In this document: positions 15,621 to 23,416 of the stretch, piece by piece
How positions within the stretch are numbered: position 1 is the stretch's first letter
How the letters are laid out: every line of letters starts with the position of its first letter
Origin: Pancytospora philotis
Taxonomy: Eukaryota; Microsporidia
Length of the DNA: 23,416 nt
Assembly: GCA_023647555.1 (NCBI GenBank)
Contig: JALRLY010000215.1
Coordinates: 1 to 23,416, forward strand
Direction: 5' to 3'
Made by a program: the position numbers and the translations under genes
The notes under the pieces: model-generated
The model's input: only the letters and a program-made list of their open reading frames with translations
The model's database searches: none
Told to the model about the DNA's origin: nothing

Positions 15621-18600
15621 CGAGCTCTCGACTGTGCGCAGCCACAACATCCTCATAAACGATATTATCTAAATTCTTTTTCCCAACAAGCTCAGACCAG
15701 AAGTTCAAAATGGGTGTGGAGTCGCCAGGTAGATTTTCAAGTGAATGGCCTCGCCATAGCGCAGTGACGAAATCCTTCAACATGCCCACAGGCATTAATT
15801 TCAACTGCTCTCGAGTGGATCTGTCCTTCGACAAGCTTAAGCAATGGGCATCGCAGCACTTGACTAGTACTTTGATGTACTCCCGCTTGTAGTCGGCATC
15901 GAGCAACTCGCTGTACTCCTCAAATACTTCAAGCATCCCCTGGTAGTCAGCATCCGCGGTTGCGAAGAGCGCAAAGATCCGCACGAGCGCCCTTATCTGA
16001 TTTGCTGGAGGCCTCTTGGAGAATATCTTATCGACCATTCCGATGGAGAGCAGCCCGGGCTTGCGGATGTCGCGGAGAGCCGAACAGGCCTGGACGCAGT
16101 CGGTAAGATCACAGAACGGGTCCTTCCAAAGGTCGCAAACGGTGCGAATCTCATTGTAGTGCGCATCGGAAGCCCCACGGGACGACAGAGCAACCCAGCA
16201 CGCCATTTTGCAGTAATCGTTCGCCGATCTATCACGGGGACCAGGCAGGTACTTATTACGCAAGAACTCTAGTCCCTCTCTATCCCCGAGCCTGAAAATC
16301 GCCGCGAGCGCGGGATAGACGCGCTTATCCCAGGGGTCCCTAGCATACTTAGCAAATGGCACTGCGTTAGACTCGGCTATTGCCCACAACTCCTTCAGCT
16401 TACCGAGCAACACATTTGGAACATTGTAATCAGCTAACCAGTCGAAGGAGAGTATTGGCAGGTGCCCCGCGCTCACACTTATGCTCGTGATACCCAAAGC
16501 TTGTTCACCTACACAATAGCGCAGTAGACTGAAGATTAGATTTCGCTCCGTCTCATTTTCAAACCTGGCGTTTCCCAGAATATTGTCGAGCACAGCCACA
16601 AGCGAGCTTTCCGCGAGTACCGCTCCTCGTACTAATCTGCTTGGTCCGGCGCGCACCTCAATCTTCTCCAGCTGCTTCATGAGCGGCGAACAGAGCTGAT
16701 CGGCCGCGTTCAGCACTTCAGTGTAGGAATCCATGGGCCGATGCGCCATCCAGTTGTTCAGCGCGATGTAGCCCTTCAAGGAATTGCTAGGCGTTAGTAC
16801 GTCGGCACCGTACTCAGCAAGCGAAGACGTGTGCTTGCTGGTACCCAAGAAACGCTCGATGCATTCTCGGATCAATGTGCTGAGCAGAGAGCCCTCCCCG
16901 TCGGCCGGCATTTCCGCCAACGCAGCAAAGGACCTGCGCTTTTCCTCGCTGAATTCAACCAGCCGGGGTCCGGGGTAATGGCACGAAGGACGGCCAAAAG
17001 GTGGCATAAGCTCGAGCTCAACCGGATGCGAGGTTGAAGTACCAGCGCTAGAGCGTGAACTAAAAATGATTCTCAGCACGCCGAACAGTTTTTCCCTACT
17101 GACCTCGAGCTCGGTACACTCGATAGCACTGATGCGCATGATGGATGCCGGGTCAAGCAACTCACGAATGCACTCGCCCAAACGCTCGCAGGAAGAAACG
17201 TTGCTCGGATCAGCCAACACCATTTTTATCTGCTCGCGCAACTCCCTCACTGCAGCGACTGGAAGACGAAGCAGCTTTGCCAGGGCCATCAGAAAACTGC
17301 CGAGATCCGCTTCAAGCCATTCATCGTACCCTACACTATTGTGCATCGCAAAAATTCGCACTAGCCGCCCATCGTAATCGTAATTCCCATCGGAAGCCAT
17401 ACCCAGACCCATAATTACGTGCTCCCAGTCATCGCGATATTTGTGCTCGCCGATACGCTCGGGGCGTGGGCAGATAGTCCCAAAGAACTTGCACAGCCTC
17501 TCTGACGCGACAGCGCCTTTTCTGCGTAAGTGTTCGGCGCTGAAACCACCGGTAGTGGGATCAAAGCACAGGCAGCAGCATATATTGAGCAGCGCGGTTT
17601 CTGTGGAATCTGAACGCTCAATGGCAAAGATCCCATCATCATCTTTTTCAGTCGCTCGCATACAGGCTTCACGAATGTGCATACGCGCTTCACGATGAGA
17701 AGGCAGAGGCGCGGCACAGGAATTGAAGACGAAACGCGCACTGGTGACTGCCTCATCAATTTCCGAAAGAGCAGCGTACCTCGCTGAATAGCTCAGGGCA
17801 GACGCTTCGTCGGTCGTAAAGAAGCGCTCCCACAACGGCCTGTTGCTCTCAGCTACGCGCATGTTCTCGAGAAGGGCGCTAGCAGCTGCAAATACGCCCG
17901 CTGCATCTTCTTCACTGTCAATGATCTCACTGACATACGCCTGAATCAGGAAGCCCGGACTGTCTGTGTAGTGGAGACCGAAAGCCTCCACCTGGCTCAA
18001 GTTCTTGCCGCCGTAGCTATCCAAGAAACGAAAGACCGCCAATGCGCCATGTTCAGCCGGTTCTAGAGCGAGTTCGAGCAGAGGCTCAGAATCGCTCGCA
18101 GCAAAGGAAACGATCTTGCGGCAAGACGCACCATTTTCAGGCGTGTGGCGTTCGCGCTCAATATAAATCCGAATATCTCCGCCGCCAGCTAGCACTAAGA
18201 GCAACGCACAGAGCTGGTGACGCACTTCAGGCGTGGAGCAACGTGTAGAGAGCCTCTGAAAGGCCCCATCCATGACAACCGCCCCATCTGCAACCGTAAA
18301 CATGGCTTCGAGCGCTGCGTAGTACTCATTCAAAAACTGCACCTGGTCAGGATCGCCGCGCAGCTTACGGATGCCGTCTTTACGCGCATCCCTCGTGTGC
18401 GTGCACCTACCCCACGCACTGCCATCGTACACACAGCTGTATTCTGTACGCACGAACGCTGCATACTTGCGCTTTTTCGCAACCATGCCGTTGTTAAGCA
18501 AGGGATGTCCGCGCAGGATGTTCAACGGCCCCTCGGGGTTCACGTACACATCACCCGGATACCGCTTAACCAGGGCACGCCCAACGCCGCCCAAGTCCAA

Positions 18601-18654
18601 CCGCGCGCCTACAAGAAGCGCAAAGAAAAAGGCCTTCTCCGACAGTAGTCGCAT
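15595..18654 (-). CDS. Family B secreted protein, copy B4 (inverted, enlarged)
   Basis: A 1019-residue diverged family B member, tail to tail with B3. The start at 18654 is chosen over the open frame to 18696 because CCCC touches the ATG and a signal peptide follows (about residues 1-24, with FFFALLVG). Conserved blocks are NPEGPLNILRG at 39-49, VAKKR.YA, EYSC.Y, LLVLAGGGDIRI, a SYGG..L.....GLHYTDSPGFL stretch, and the C-terminal W.DPFC, ADADY, LLDADY and L.LMP segments shared with B3. It is about 250 residues longer than B3; much of the surplus lies in the middle, in a segment with CCCLCFDP and following residues that I cannot align to B3. Composition is intermediate. Function is unknown; an exported protein is inferred. 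Confidence 0.87.
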   Translation of the reverse strand: MRLLSEKAFFFALLVGARLDLGGVGRALVKRYPGDVYVNPEGPLNILRGHPLLNNGMVAKKRKYAAFVRTEYSCVYDGSAWGRCTHTRDARKDGIRKLRGDPDQVQFLNEYYAALEAMFTVADGAVVMDGAFQRLSTRCSTPEVRHQLCALLLVLAGGGDIRIYIERERHTPENGASCRKIVSFAASDSEPLLELALEPAEHGALAVFRFLDSYGGKNLSQVEAFGLHYTDSPGFLIQAYVSEIIDSEEDAAGVFAAASALLENMRVAESNRPLWERFFTTDEASALSYSARYAALSEIDEAVTSARFVFNSCAAPLPSHREARMHIREACMRATEKDDDGIFAIERSDSTETALLNICCCLCFDPTTGGFSAEHLRRKGAVASERLCKFFGTICPRPERIGEHKYRDDWEHVIMGLGMASDGNYDYDGRLVRIFAMHNSVGYDEWLEADLGSFLMALAKLLRLPVAAVRELREQIKMVLADPSNVSSCERLGECIRELLDPASIMRISAIECTELEVSREKLFGVLRIIFSSRSSAGTSTSHPVELELMPPFGRPSCHYPGPRLVEFSEEKRRSFAALAEMPADGEGSLLSTLIRECIERFLGTSKHTSSLAEYGADVLTPSNSLKGYIALNNWMAHRPMDSYTEVLNAADQLCSPLMKQLEKIEVRAGPSRLVRGAVLAESSLVAVLDNILGNARFENETERNLIFSLLRYCVGEQALGITSISVSAGHLPILSFDWLADYNVPNVLLGKLKELWAIAESNAVPFAKYARDPWDKRVYPALAAIFRLGDREGLEFLRNKYLPGPRDRSANDYCKMACWVALSSRGASDAHYNEIRTVCDLWKDPFCDLTDCVQACSALRDIRKPGLLSIGMVDKIFSKRPPANQIRALVRIFALFATADADYQGMLEVFEEYSELLDADYKREYIKVLVKCCDAHCLSLSKDRSTREQLKLMPVGMLKDFVTALWRGHSLENLPGDSTPILNFWSELVGKKNLDNIVYEDVVAAHSRELATAGCSIL

Positions 18655-18685
18655 GGGGTGCGTCGGCAATCTCTTTAAATTTTTC
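18655..18685 (-). promoter_or_regulatory. AAATTT element and CCCC start signal of B4
   Basis: On the minus strand, GAAAAATTTAAAGAG (18685-18671) is followed by CCCC touching the ATG. The element resembles that of B3. Confidence 0.6.
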
Positions 18686-19218
18686 GATGATGTCATCAGA
18701 TCACAGCAAAATGATGGGCCAAGCGCCGGGCCCCGTGGCGTATGCGCGTCTGCGATCGCCTAACAAGCGCTAAAAGTAATAGTAGGAAGTAAACTAGCTA
18801 GGGGTTACACGTTTTTATTTCTATTCAACCAGTGTGGGCGTGTTCTATACCTGCCGGCGCGCCTTCGCCATTGGAGTGATTCTGCTTGCAGAGCGCTCCC
18901 GAACGAGCTCCGCAGCGAGAGCCGAGAGACGCCCTATTCCGCCGTTTTAAGCGCCGGAATGCCATGATCCTGTACTTCATGCGTATCGAGATGGTGCTTG
19001 CGAACTGCTTTGCTGTGATCCTGTATAGTGTTACTGCGATTTCTGCTCTGCCAGCGGGCGGCTGCTTTAGCAATGCATAGTCCCGTTTAAAGCCGAACAT
19101 GTCGCGGCCTTTCTGATGGCTAACAGCGCTTTGCCTTTAGCGGACACCACCATGGACACCACAATACCTTTTCAAAAGGGGAGATTTAGCATTGCTACGC
19201 CAAAACCAAGAGAAGATC
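18655..19218. other. Spacer between gene C and B4
   Basis: Besides the B4 promoter, these 564 bases hold only weak open frames. One plus-strand frame (about 18963-19080) would encode a hydrophobic 38-residue peptide, and a minus-strand frame of 91 codons (18825-19100) is basic. Neither has the CCC start signal or similarity to the other proteins here. No RNA gene is seen. Confidence 0.45.
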
Positions 19219-20655
19219 CTATTGGTGCTTTCTTTTGCTACAGATATTCTTCGCTTGGTAAGCTATTGCATTTACTATAAACATATTTACGTGCCTCAAA
19301 AGCGCTTCATCATCTTTCCGCTCCGGCACAGAATTGCTCAGATAAGTACGCAGAGTATGCAGCCTCTCAGAAGTAAGGTTCGCTAGGACTACAGCCAGGC
19401 TGGTATTGCTGTAGGGAAGGAGCCTGAGCATCTCTGCCAAGCGTTTATCTTCGAAGGCACTAAATGTATCCCGTATGACATGCATTGTTTTAGCGCTGTA
19501 TTTTGCGAACGATACGAACGCCTTGGCGAGCAGAAGGTTCATGGGAACGGACAGCCGCGGAGAGTCGCCCGCCCAAAAATCTTTACAATACACCTTGAAC
19601 GACATGTTGGCCCGCCAGGATATGTTTTGACTCGTGTGGTCCACATAGCTTTGTAGGAGCCACATGCACACAGCTTCGAGAGCGCCTGGCTCGATCACAT
19701 CGAGCCTTATCAGAAACCTGATGAGTATTTCATCTGTCCGCCAGTTGAATTTTTTGAGCTCTCCAGGCGAAAGCAGCGGATAGACGTACACTTTCTTGTT
19801 AAACTCCGGTCTATCAAAAATGTCGACCGCCTTGCTCATTCCTCTGGTCGCTATTAGCTGGACCAGCATCCTTGCCACGCGTGTGTGCTCGCTGTCGTAC
19901 AGCAGGCCGGCATCCAGCACCTTGTGCATAAACGGCTGCACGTGTTGCAGGAAATAGTCCAAGTCGCCGCAGGCATCGCAGAGCTCGCGAAAAAGCGCTT
20001 GGAACTCGCTCTCGACCTTGCGCTTGTCCCAGCCGGCCCGAACGATGAGGTATACGAGATAATCGGCGCCTTGCATGCGCTTGCTGCTGACTAGCTGTTT
20101 GTAGTCCGCGGGCCCACCCCTAAGAGCAGCCATCTGGATTTCGATCATTTCGATAAATTCCCTGGCAGCTTTCACGTAGTCTTTGCACAGACGGACGGTA
20201 CTGTGCTTTCCAGCATATTTGTATTGGATCTGCCCCCGGGTCTTAGACCCGCAGCACTGCAAAAAGTAAACCAAGAACTTTCGTGTGCAGAGCATCATCT
20301 CTGCGTTGCAGTGCTTCAGCATCTCCGGCACGGAGCCTTTCGGACTATAGCTGAAGAGATCGAGCAGCCAGGCTACTACCTTATCAGCGTTGTTTATGCG
20401 AGTGAGCGCGCCCGGTAATCTTTCTTGCATCATTACAAAAAACTCTTGATCGGCGCTGCACTCCTTGCTGCTGGCCAGCTCTGATATAATGCCGTTCAAC
20501 GCAGCATGAAAGTACCTGTGCTCATAATCGTAGAGCGGCATGGGAGGGTTGTACCAGTTGACCATAGACCTGGCATCCGTACTCTCCACCGGTGCAGTAC
20601 CCAATACAAAGTGGAGCCCGTGCACGAAGAGTGAGGTTGCAATGGCACCCTGCAT
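19219..20655 (-). CDS. Gene C: unknown secreted protein
   Basis: A 478-residue protein that I do not recognise. Residues 1-19 (MQGAIATSLFVHGLHFVLG) form a good signal peptide; no further membrane segment is evident. The body is helical with scattered Cys (for example LQCC and LCDACGD). The last 110 or so residues resemble the C-terminal part of B3: a FVSFAKYSAKTMHVIRD stretch corresponds to VSYAKATASAYCRIIRD, and RLAEMLRLLP corresponds to RLEEALYLLP. So it may share a C-terminal module with family B while having a different N-terminus. The start is supported by CCT touching the ATG and AAAATTT directly before, and the promoter is nearly the same as that of family A. An exported parasite protein is inferred. 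Confidence 0.8.
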   Translation of the reverse strand: MQGAIATSLFVHGLHFVLGTAPVESTDARSMVNWYNPPMPLYDYEHRYFHAALNGIISELASSKECSADQEFFVMMQERLPGALTRINNADKVVAWLLDLFSYSPKGSVPEMLKHCNAEMMLCTRKFLVYFLQCCGSKTRGQIQYKYAGKHSTVRLCKDYVKAAREFIEMIEIQMAALRGGPADYKQLVSSKRMQGADYLVYLIVRAGWDKRKVESEFQALFRELCDACGDLDYFLQHVQPFMHKVLDAGLLYDSEHTRVARMLVQLIATRGMSKAVDIFDRPEFNKKVYVYPLLSPGELKKFNWRTDEILIRFLIRLDVIEPGALEAVCMWLLQSYVDHTSQNISWRANMSFKVYCKDFWAGDSPRLSVPMNLLLAKAFVSFAKYSAKTMHVIRDTFSAFEDKRLAEMLRLLPYSNTSLAVVLANLTSERLHTLRTYLSNSVPERKDDEALLRHVNMFIVNAIAYQAKNICSKRKHQ

Positions 20656-20696
20656 AGGTAAATTTTGCGCCCGTTTTTTGTGGAGTCAGGATAGCA
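20656..20696 (-). promoter_or_regulatory. Promoter of gene C, family A type
   Basis: On the minus strand the order is CTGACT, CCACAAAAAA, then AAAATTTACCT before the ATG. The arrangement and much of the wording match 917-950 (gene A1) and 3145-3180 (gene A2). Confidence 0.55.
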
Positions 20697-21062
20697 AACA
20701 AGATCAAGGGTCATTGCCAGCAAGGCGGGAAACGTGTGCCAGTCAGCACTGCTTTTATAACTTGTGCGCTAATGCTGGTTTATGTGGAATCGAGCAGAGT
20801 TATTTGAAGGCAATTTTGACTATAGAGCCTGGGTAGTATAAGATTGGTATGTGATCGATGCAAACAAAAGCACAGGATTAATTTGTGTCAATCTAAGCTC
20901 CTTATGCGCCTTTTAGCATAGCGCCAATGATAGATCCCTGGCGGTAATCACATCTTGGTTTACATCTGGCGTATCTCAGCTCCGCTCGAAATTGATTCAC
21001 TCATTCCAACTCGATTGGCACGGGCACATCTCGCAAAAATAAAAAGCCGGCCACCCCAAGAC
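20656..21062. other. Divergent spacer between gene C and guanylate kinase
   Basis: The gene C promoter is at its left end. At the right end, AAAAATAAAAAG (about 21035-21046) and CCCC (21054-21057) precede the guanylate kinase ATG. The open frame of the kinase runs upstream to 20955, but that part has no kinase similarity. Nothing else is supported. Confidence 0.5.
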
Positions 21063-21665
21063 ATGCAAAAGTTTATGCAAAAGTTTTTGGTCATAACCGG
21101 CCCGAGCGCCGTGGGGAAGTCAACCGTCATCAGCTACTTGCTGGGCAGCGCGTACTTCCACCTCAGCGTGTCCTACACCACGCGGCGCCCGCGGCCATGG
21201 GAGGTCGACGGCGTGGACTACGTCTTCGTGTCCGAGGATGAGTTCAAGGCGAAGCTCGCCGAGGGCTTCTTTCTTGAGCACACCGTCTTCAGCGGCAACT
21301 ACTACGGAACGCCATCCCACATCGGTGTGAGCGACAAGATCATATTATTCGATGTGGATGTGGACGGGTACCACTTCTTCAAGGAGCGCTATCCAGCCTC
21401 CTACTTCTGCCTGCTCACCGCCGACCGCGAGACTATTGAGCTGCGCCTGACCAACAGAATGCGTACGCAGCTCGTGGGCGACCCAGCGCGGGAGCTTGCC
21501 GTGCGGATGCGGAGCGTCGAGAGCTTCAAGGATATCGGCAGCCTGGACTCCTTCAACTTCATACTCAGCAACACTAGCAGCCTCGATGACAGCTACTTGC
21601 AGGCCGACAAGCTCATATCAGAGGCTAATGCGCACTATGCGAAGATTGACAGTGCAGAGAGCTAA
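21063..21665 (+). CDS. GUK1: Guanylate kinase
   Basis: This 200-residue enzyme phosphorylates GMP to GDP with ATP in the cytosol, an essential step of purine nucleotide supply. Seen: P-loop GPSAVGKS at residues 13-20; the GMP-binding segment SYTTRRPRPWEVDGVDYVFV, with the family's S.TTR.PR..E..G.DY.FV pattern; NYYGTP; FDVDVDG in place of the usual LDIDVQG; and an Arg-rich lid followed by AVRMRS. Length is normal for the family. CCCC lies six bases before the ATG at 21063. A second in-frame ATG at 21075 follows because a 12-base unit containing the start codon is duplicated (MQKFMQKF); initiation at either would leave the enzyme complete. The kinase is convergent with the V-ATPase gene. Confidence 0.95.
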   Translation: MQKFMQKFLVITGPSAVGKSTVISYLLGSAYFHLSVSYTTRRPRPWEVDGVDYVFVSEDEFKAKLAEGFFLEHTVFSGNYYGTPSHIGVSDKIILFDVDVDGYHFFKERYPASYFCLLTADRETIELRLTNRMRTQLVGDPARELAVRMRSVESFKDIGSLDSFNFILSNTSSLDDSYLQADKLISEANAHYAKIDSAES

Positions 21666-21813
21666 CGTGCATATTCTGATCGATTATTAAATATTTTTAG
21701 AATTTAAAGGTGTTATTATAGTCTCCTTGCCTACTTAGAATATTACATGCTTATCCATTAACTATCAAACATCTTAATAATCTTATTATTATTAATTACT
21801 CTTTATAATTTAA

Positions 21814-23416
21814 TTACTGTTCGTATAGCGCCTCATAGTCCAGCCCGAAGGAGAACGGCGCGAACTTCGTGCCGCCGCCCGCGTAGAACTTCGAGAAAAA
21901 CTCGATCCAGTTGAGTCTGAGGGCGTGGAGGCACGCGCTGAGGCCCTCGAGCCCGATCAGCAGCAGAATCGTGCAGGCCGCGTAGACCGGAAAGAGGCAG
22001 ACCGCCACGATCCAGCTGGAGCTCCCGATGGTGAACTGGTGGAGTACGGCCGTGAGCTGCACGTGCGCGAGCGATACCGCCCAGAGCCGCAGGTACGAGC
22101 TGGTGTTGGAGATCAGACTTAGCCCGAACTCGACGACGTGGATGCCCGATGTGATCCACAGATCGAGCATGCCCTCCTGCGGGATCCTGCGCCGCAGAAT
22201 GAGGAAGACCGGCTTGCTGAAGAACATCCACGGCACGCAGATGAGGATGATCGATAGGATCAGGAGCTGCACATAGAGCTGCCCGGGGTACATCTGCTGC
22301 GGGATGTTGAACGGCGCGGTGTACATGTTGATGAGCGTATTGACGAGCGATGGGTAGTTGCGCGTGACGAGCCACTTGTAAACGCACAGAAATACGAGGT
22401 AGCCGAGGAACAGCGTAAATACGATGAACTGCGGAATTGCCGTGCATACGAGCGTGATTTTATCTTTGAAGTGCAGGGCGTTGAGCACTGCGATGGCCGA
22501 TCCGATGCTCATGTGGACGAAGCCGAGCACCAGGCTGAGCTTCATCTTCAGATTGTTGATGAAGACGGTTTTGTTGGCGGCGTGGTGCCAGACGGGATCG
22601 ATCCCGAACGGATAGGCGTGGCCGGGGCCGTACCGGCCGCTGAATAGCGTAACGGGCAGCGACCCGAAGTCCCCGTACAGCAGACCGAACCACACGGACG
22701 TGAGAGCACAGAGGAGCATGACGTAGCGCCCCTCCAGAATCACCTGCAATACACCGCAGCGGTGGTTGAGGCGCTCGAAGCGGCGGATCATGAGGGCCGC
22801 GATGGCGCCGAGGATGAAGCCGTGGAGAATGTCACCGAACATCGCACCGAACATGAACGGGAAGGTGAACATAAGAAAGAGCGCGGGATTGATCTCACGG
22901 TACTTGGGAACGCCGAACACATCCGTGAAGCCTTGGAAGGCCTCAGCCACCTTGGGCGTGTCGAAGCACGTCGGATGCGCCTCCTCGGACTTGGTAACCT
23001 CAAAGGCCAGGCGCCCGCTGCCTTTGATCTTCCTGGCCAGCGCTTCCAGGCTCGGAATGTCCCGGCGGCGCACCCAGCCCTCGCCGGTCACGCAGCTGGC
23101 GCCCTCGTGCGCGGTGAGCACACCCATGGCGGTCAGCAGCTGCCTTTCCCTATTGACCGCGTACACCCAGGACTTGTAGGCGCCCGTGACCCTTTTGAAG
23201 AAGCTGCTGATCTGCTGCTCAGTGGCGAGGTTCATTCTGCGCAGCCGCCTGTATTCCTTTCTGTACTCCTCCGCCTGCCCGGGCTTCGCTTCCTGCAGGA
23301 CATGGCCGCCGAGCGCCGCTATGCTCTCGCGCGCGACCCGGATGGCGTCCGCGTTCGGCGCATACGCAATAACAGCGACCTTGCGCCCGCCGGCGCCTGC
23401 CAGGCCCACATCCACC
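21814..23416 (-). CDS. VPH1: V-ATPase subunit a, membrane domain (N-terminus beyond window)
   Basis: The 534-codon open frame continues past the right edge, so the N-terminal cytosolic arm is incomplete. Subunit a anchors V1 to Vo and forms the proton half-channels. Seen: HPTCFDTPKV..AFQGFTDVFGVP..REINPALF, the family junction before the first membrane helix; MFGDILHG; YPFGIDPVWH; KMKLSLVLGFVHM; several hydrophobic helices; then SNTSSYLRLWAVSLAH and HALRLNWIEFFSKFYAGGG. Both arginines essential for proton transfer (equivalent to R735 and R799 of yeast Vph1) are present, at 443 and 500 of the visible 533 residues counted from 23412. Nothing indicates more than a single general a subunit. Codons are G/C-rich. 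The 3' spacer shared with guanylate kinase (21666-21813) is very A+T-rich. Confidence 0.96.
   Translation of the reverse strand, partial: VDVGLAGAGGRKVAVIAYAPNADAIRVARESIAALGGHVLQEAKPGQAEEYRKEYRRLRRMNLATEQQISSFFKRVTGAYKSWVYAVNRERQLLTAMGVLTAHEGASCVTGEGWVRRRDIPSLEALARKIKGSGRLAFEVTKSEEAHPTCFDTPKVAEAFQGFTDVFGVPKYREINPALFLMFTFPFMFGAMFGDILHGFILGAIAALMIRRFERLNHRCGVLQVILEGRYVMLLCALTSVWFGLLYGDFGSLPVTLFSGRYGPGHAYPFGIDPVWHHAANKTVFINNLKMKLSLVLGFVHMSIGSAIAVLNALHFKDKITLVCTAIPQFIVFTLFLGYLVFLCVYKWLVTRNYPSLVNTLINMYTAPFNIPQQMYPGQLYVQLLILSIILICVPWMFFSKPVFLILRRRIPQEGMLDLWITSGIHVVEFGLSLISNTSSYLRLWAVSLAHVQLTAVLHQFTIGSSSWIVAVCLFPVYAACTILLLIGLEGLSACLHALRLNWIEFFSKFYAGGGTKFAPFSFGLDYEALYEQ

Noticed and set aside
18825..19100. 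Overlapping small frames on both strands in the spacer before B4, including a hydrophobic 38-residue peptide
   Set aside because: No start signal, no similarity and no repeat partner, so they cannot be told from chance.
1..23416. CRISPR arrays, bacterial operons, ribosome binding sites, insertion sequences
   Set aside because: The genes, tRNA and promoter signals are eukaryotic, and no regularly spaced repeats or transposase genes were seen.

Overview
The window reads as nuclear DNA of a microsporidian or a very close relative. Genes are intronless and packed with 100-700 bp spacers on both strands, 5' leaders are very short, and almost every recognisable start codon has CCC (sometimes GGG) directly or closely upstream, often with an AAATTT or TTTATAAA element 10-35 bp further up. 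This start-site signature is established for microsporidia. The housekeeping proteins are minimal members of eukaryotic families.

Layout. Positions 1-3144 carry two minus-strand paralogues of an unknown, probably secreted family (family A); the first is cut by the window edge. Positions 3476-7277 hold two minus-strand housekeeping genes: a gamma-tubulin complex protein closest to GCP3/Spc98, and a dynamin-type GTPase. A tRNA-Arg(ACG) lies at 7677-7748. At 8168-9271 is a plus-strand protein with a clear SAS-6 N-terminal head and a long coiled coil. Positions 9387-15361 are a tandem triplication of an unknown secreted family (family B), each copy with its own homologous 5' flank; the first two copies are shortened by different frameshifts, the third is long. 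A fourth, larger family B member lies tail to tail with it (15595-18654, minus). Another signal-peptide protein (gene C) is at 19219-20655, followed by guanylate kinase (plus, 21063-21665) and the membrane domain of V-ATPase subunit a (minus, running off the right edge).

How it fits together. The housekeeping genes serve the microtubule-organising centre (gamma-tubulin complex, SAS-6), membrane fission (dynamin), nucleotide supply (guanylate kinase) and organelle acidification (V-ATPase). The spaces between them are occupied by expanding and decaying families of probable exported proteins, as expected in an intracellular parasite. Housekeeping genes are G+C-rich with G/C-ending codons, family A is clearly A+T-richer, and families B and C are intermediate.

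The most notable item is SAS-6, the centriole cartwheel protein. Microsporidia are described as lacking centrioles and flagella and using spindle plaques. The phenylalanine used for ring assembly in known SAS-6 proteins is present here. Second is the tandem family B array, which shows duplication, frameshift, deletion and flank conservation in one place.
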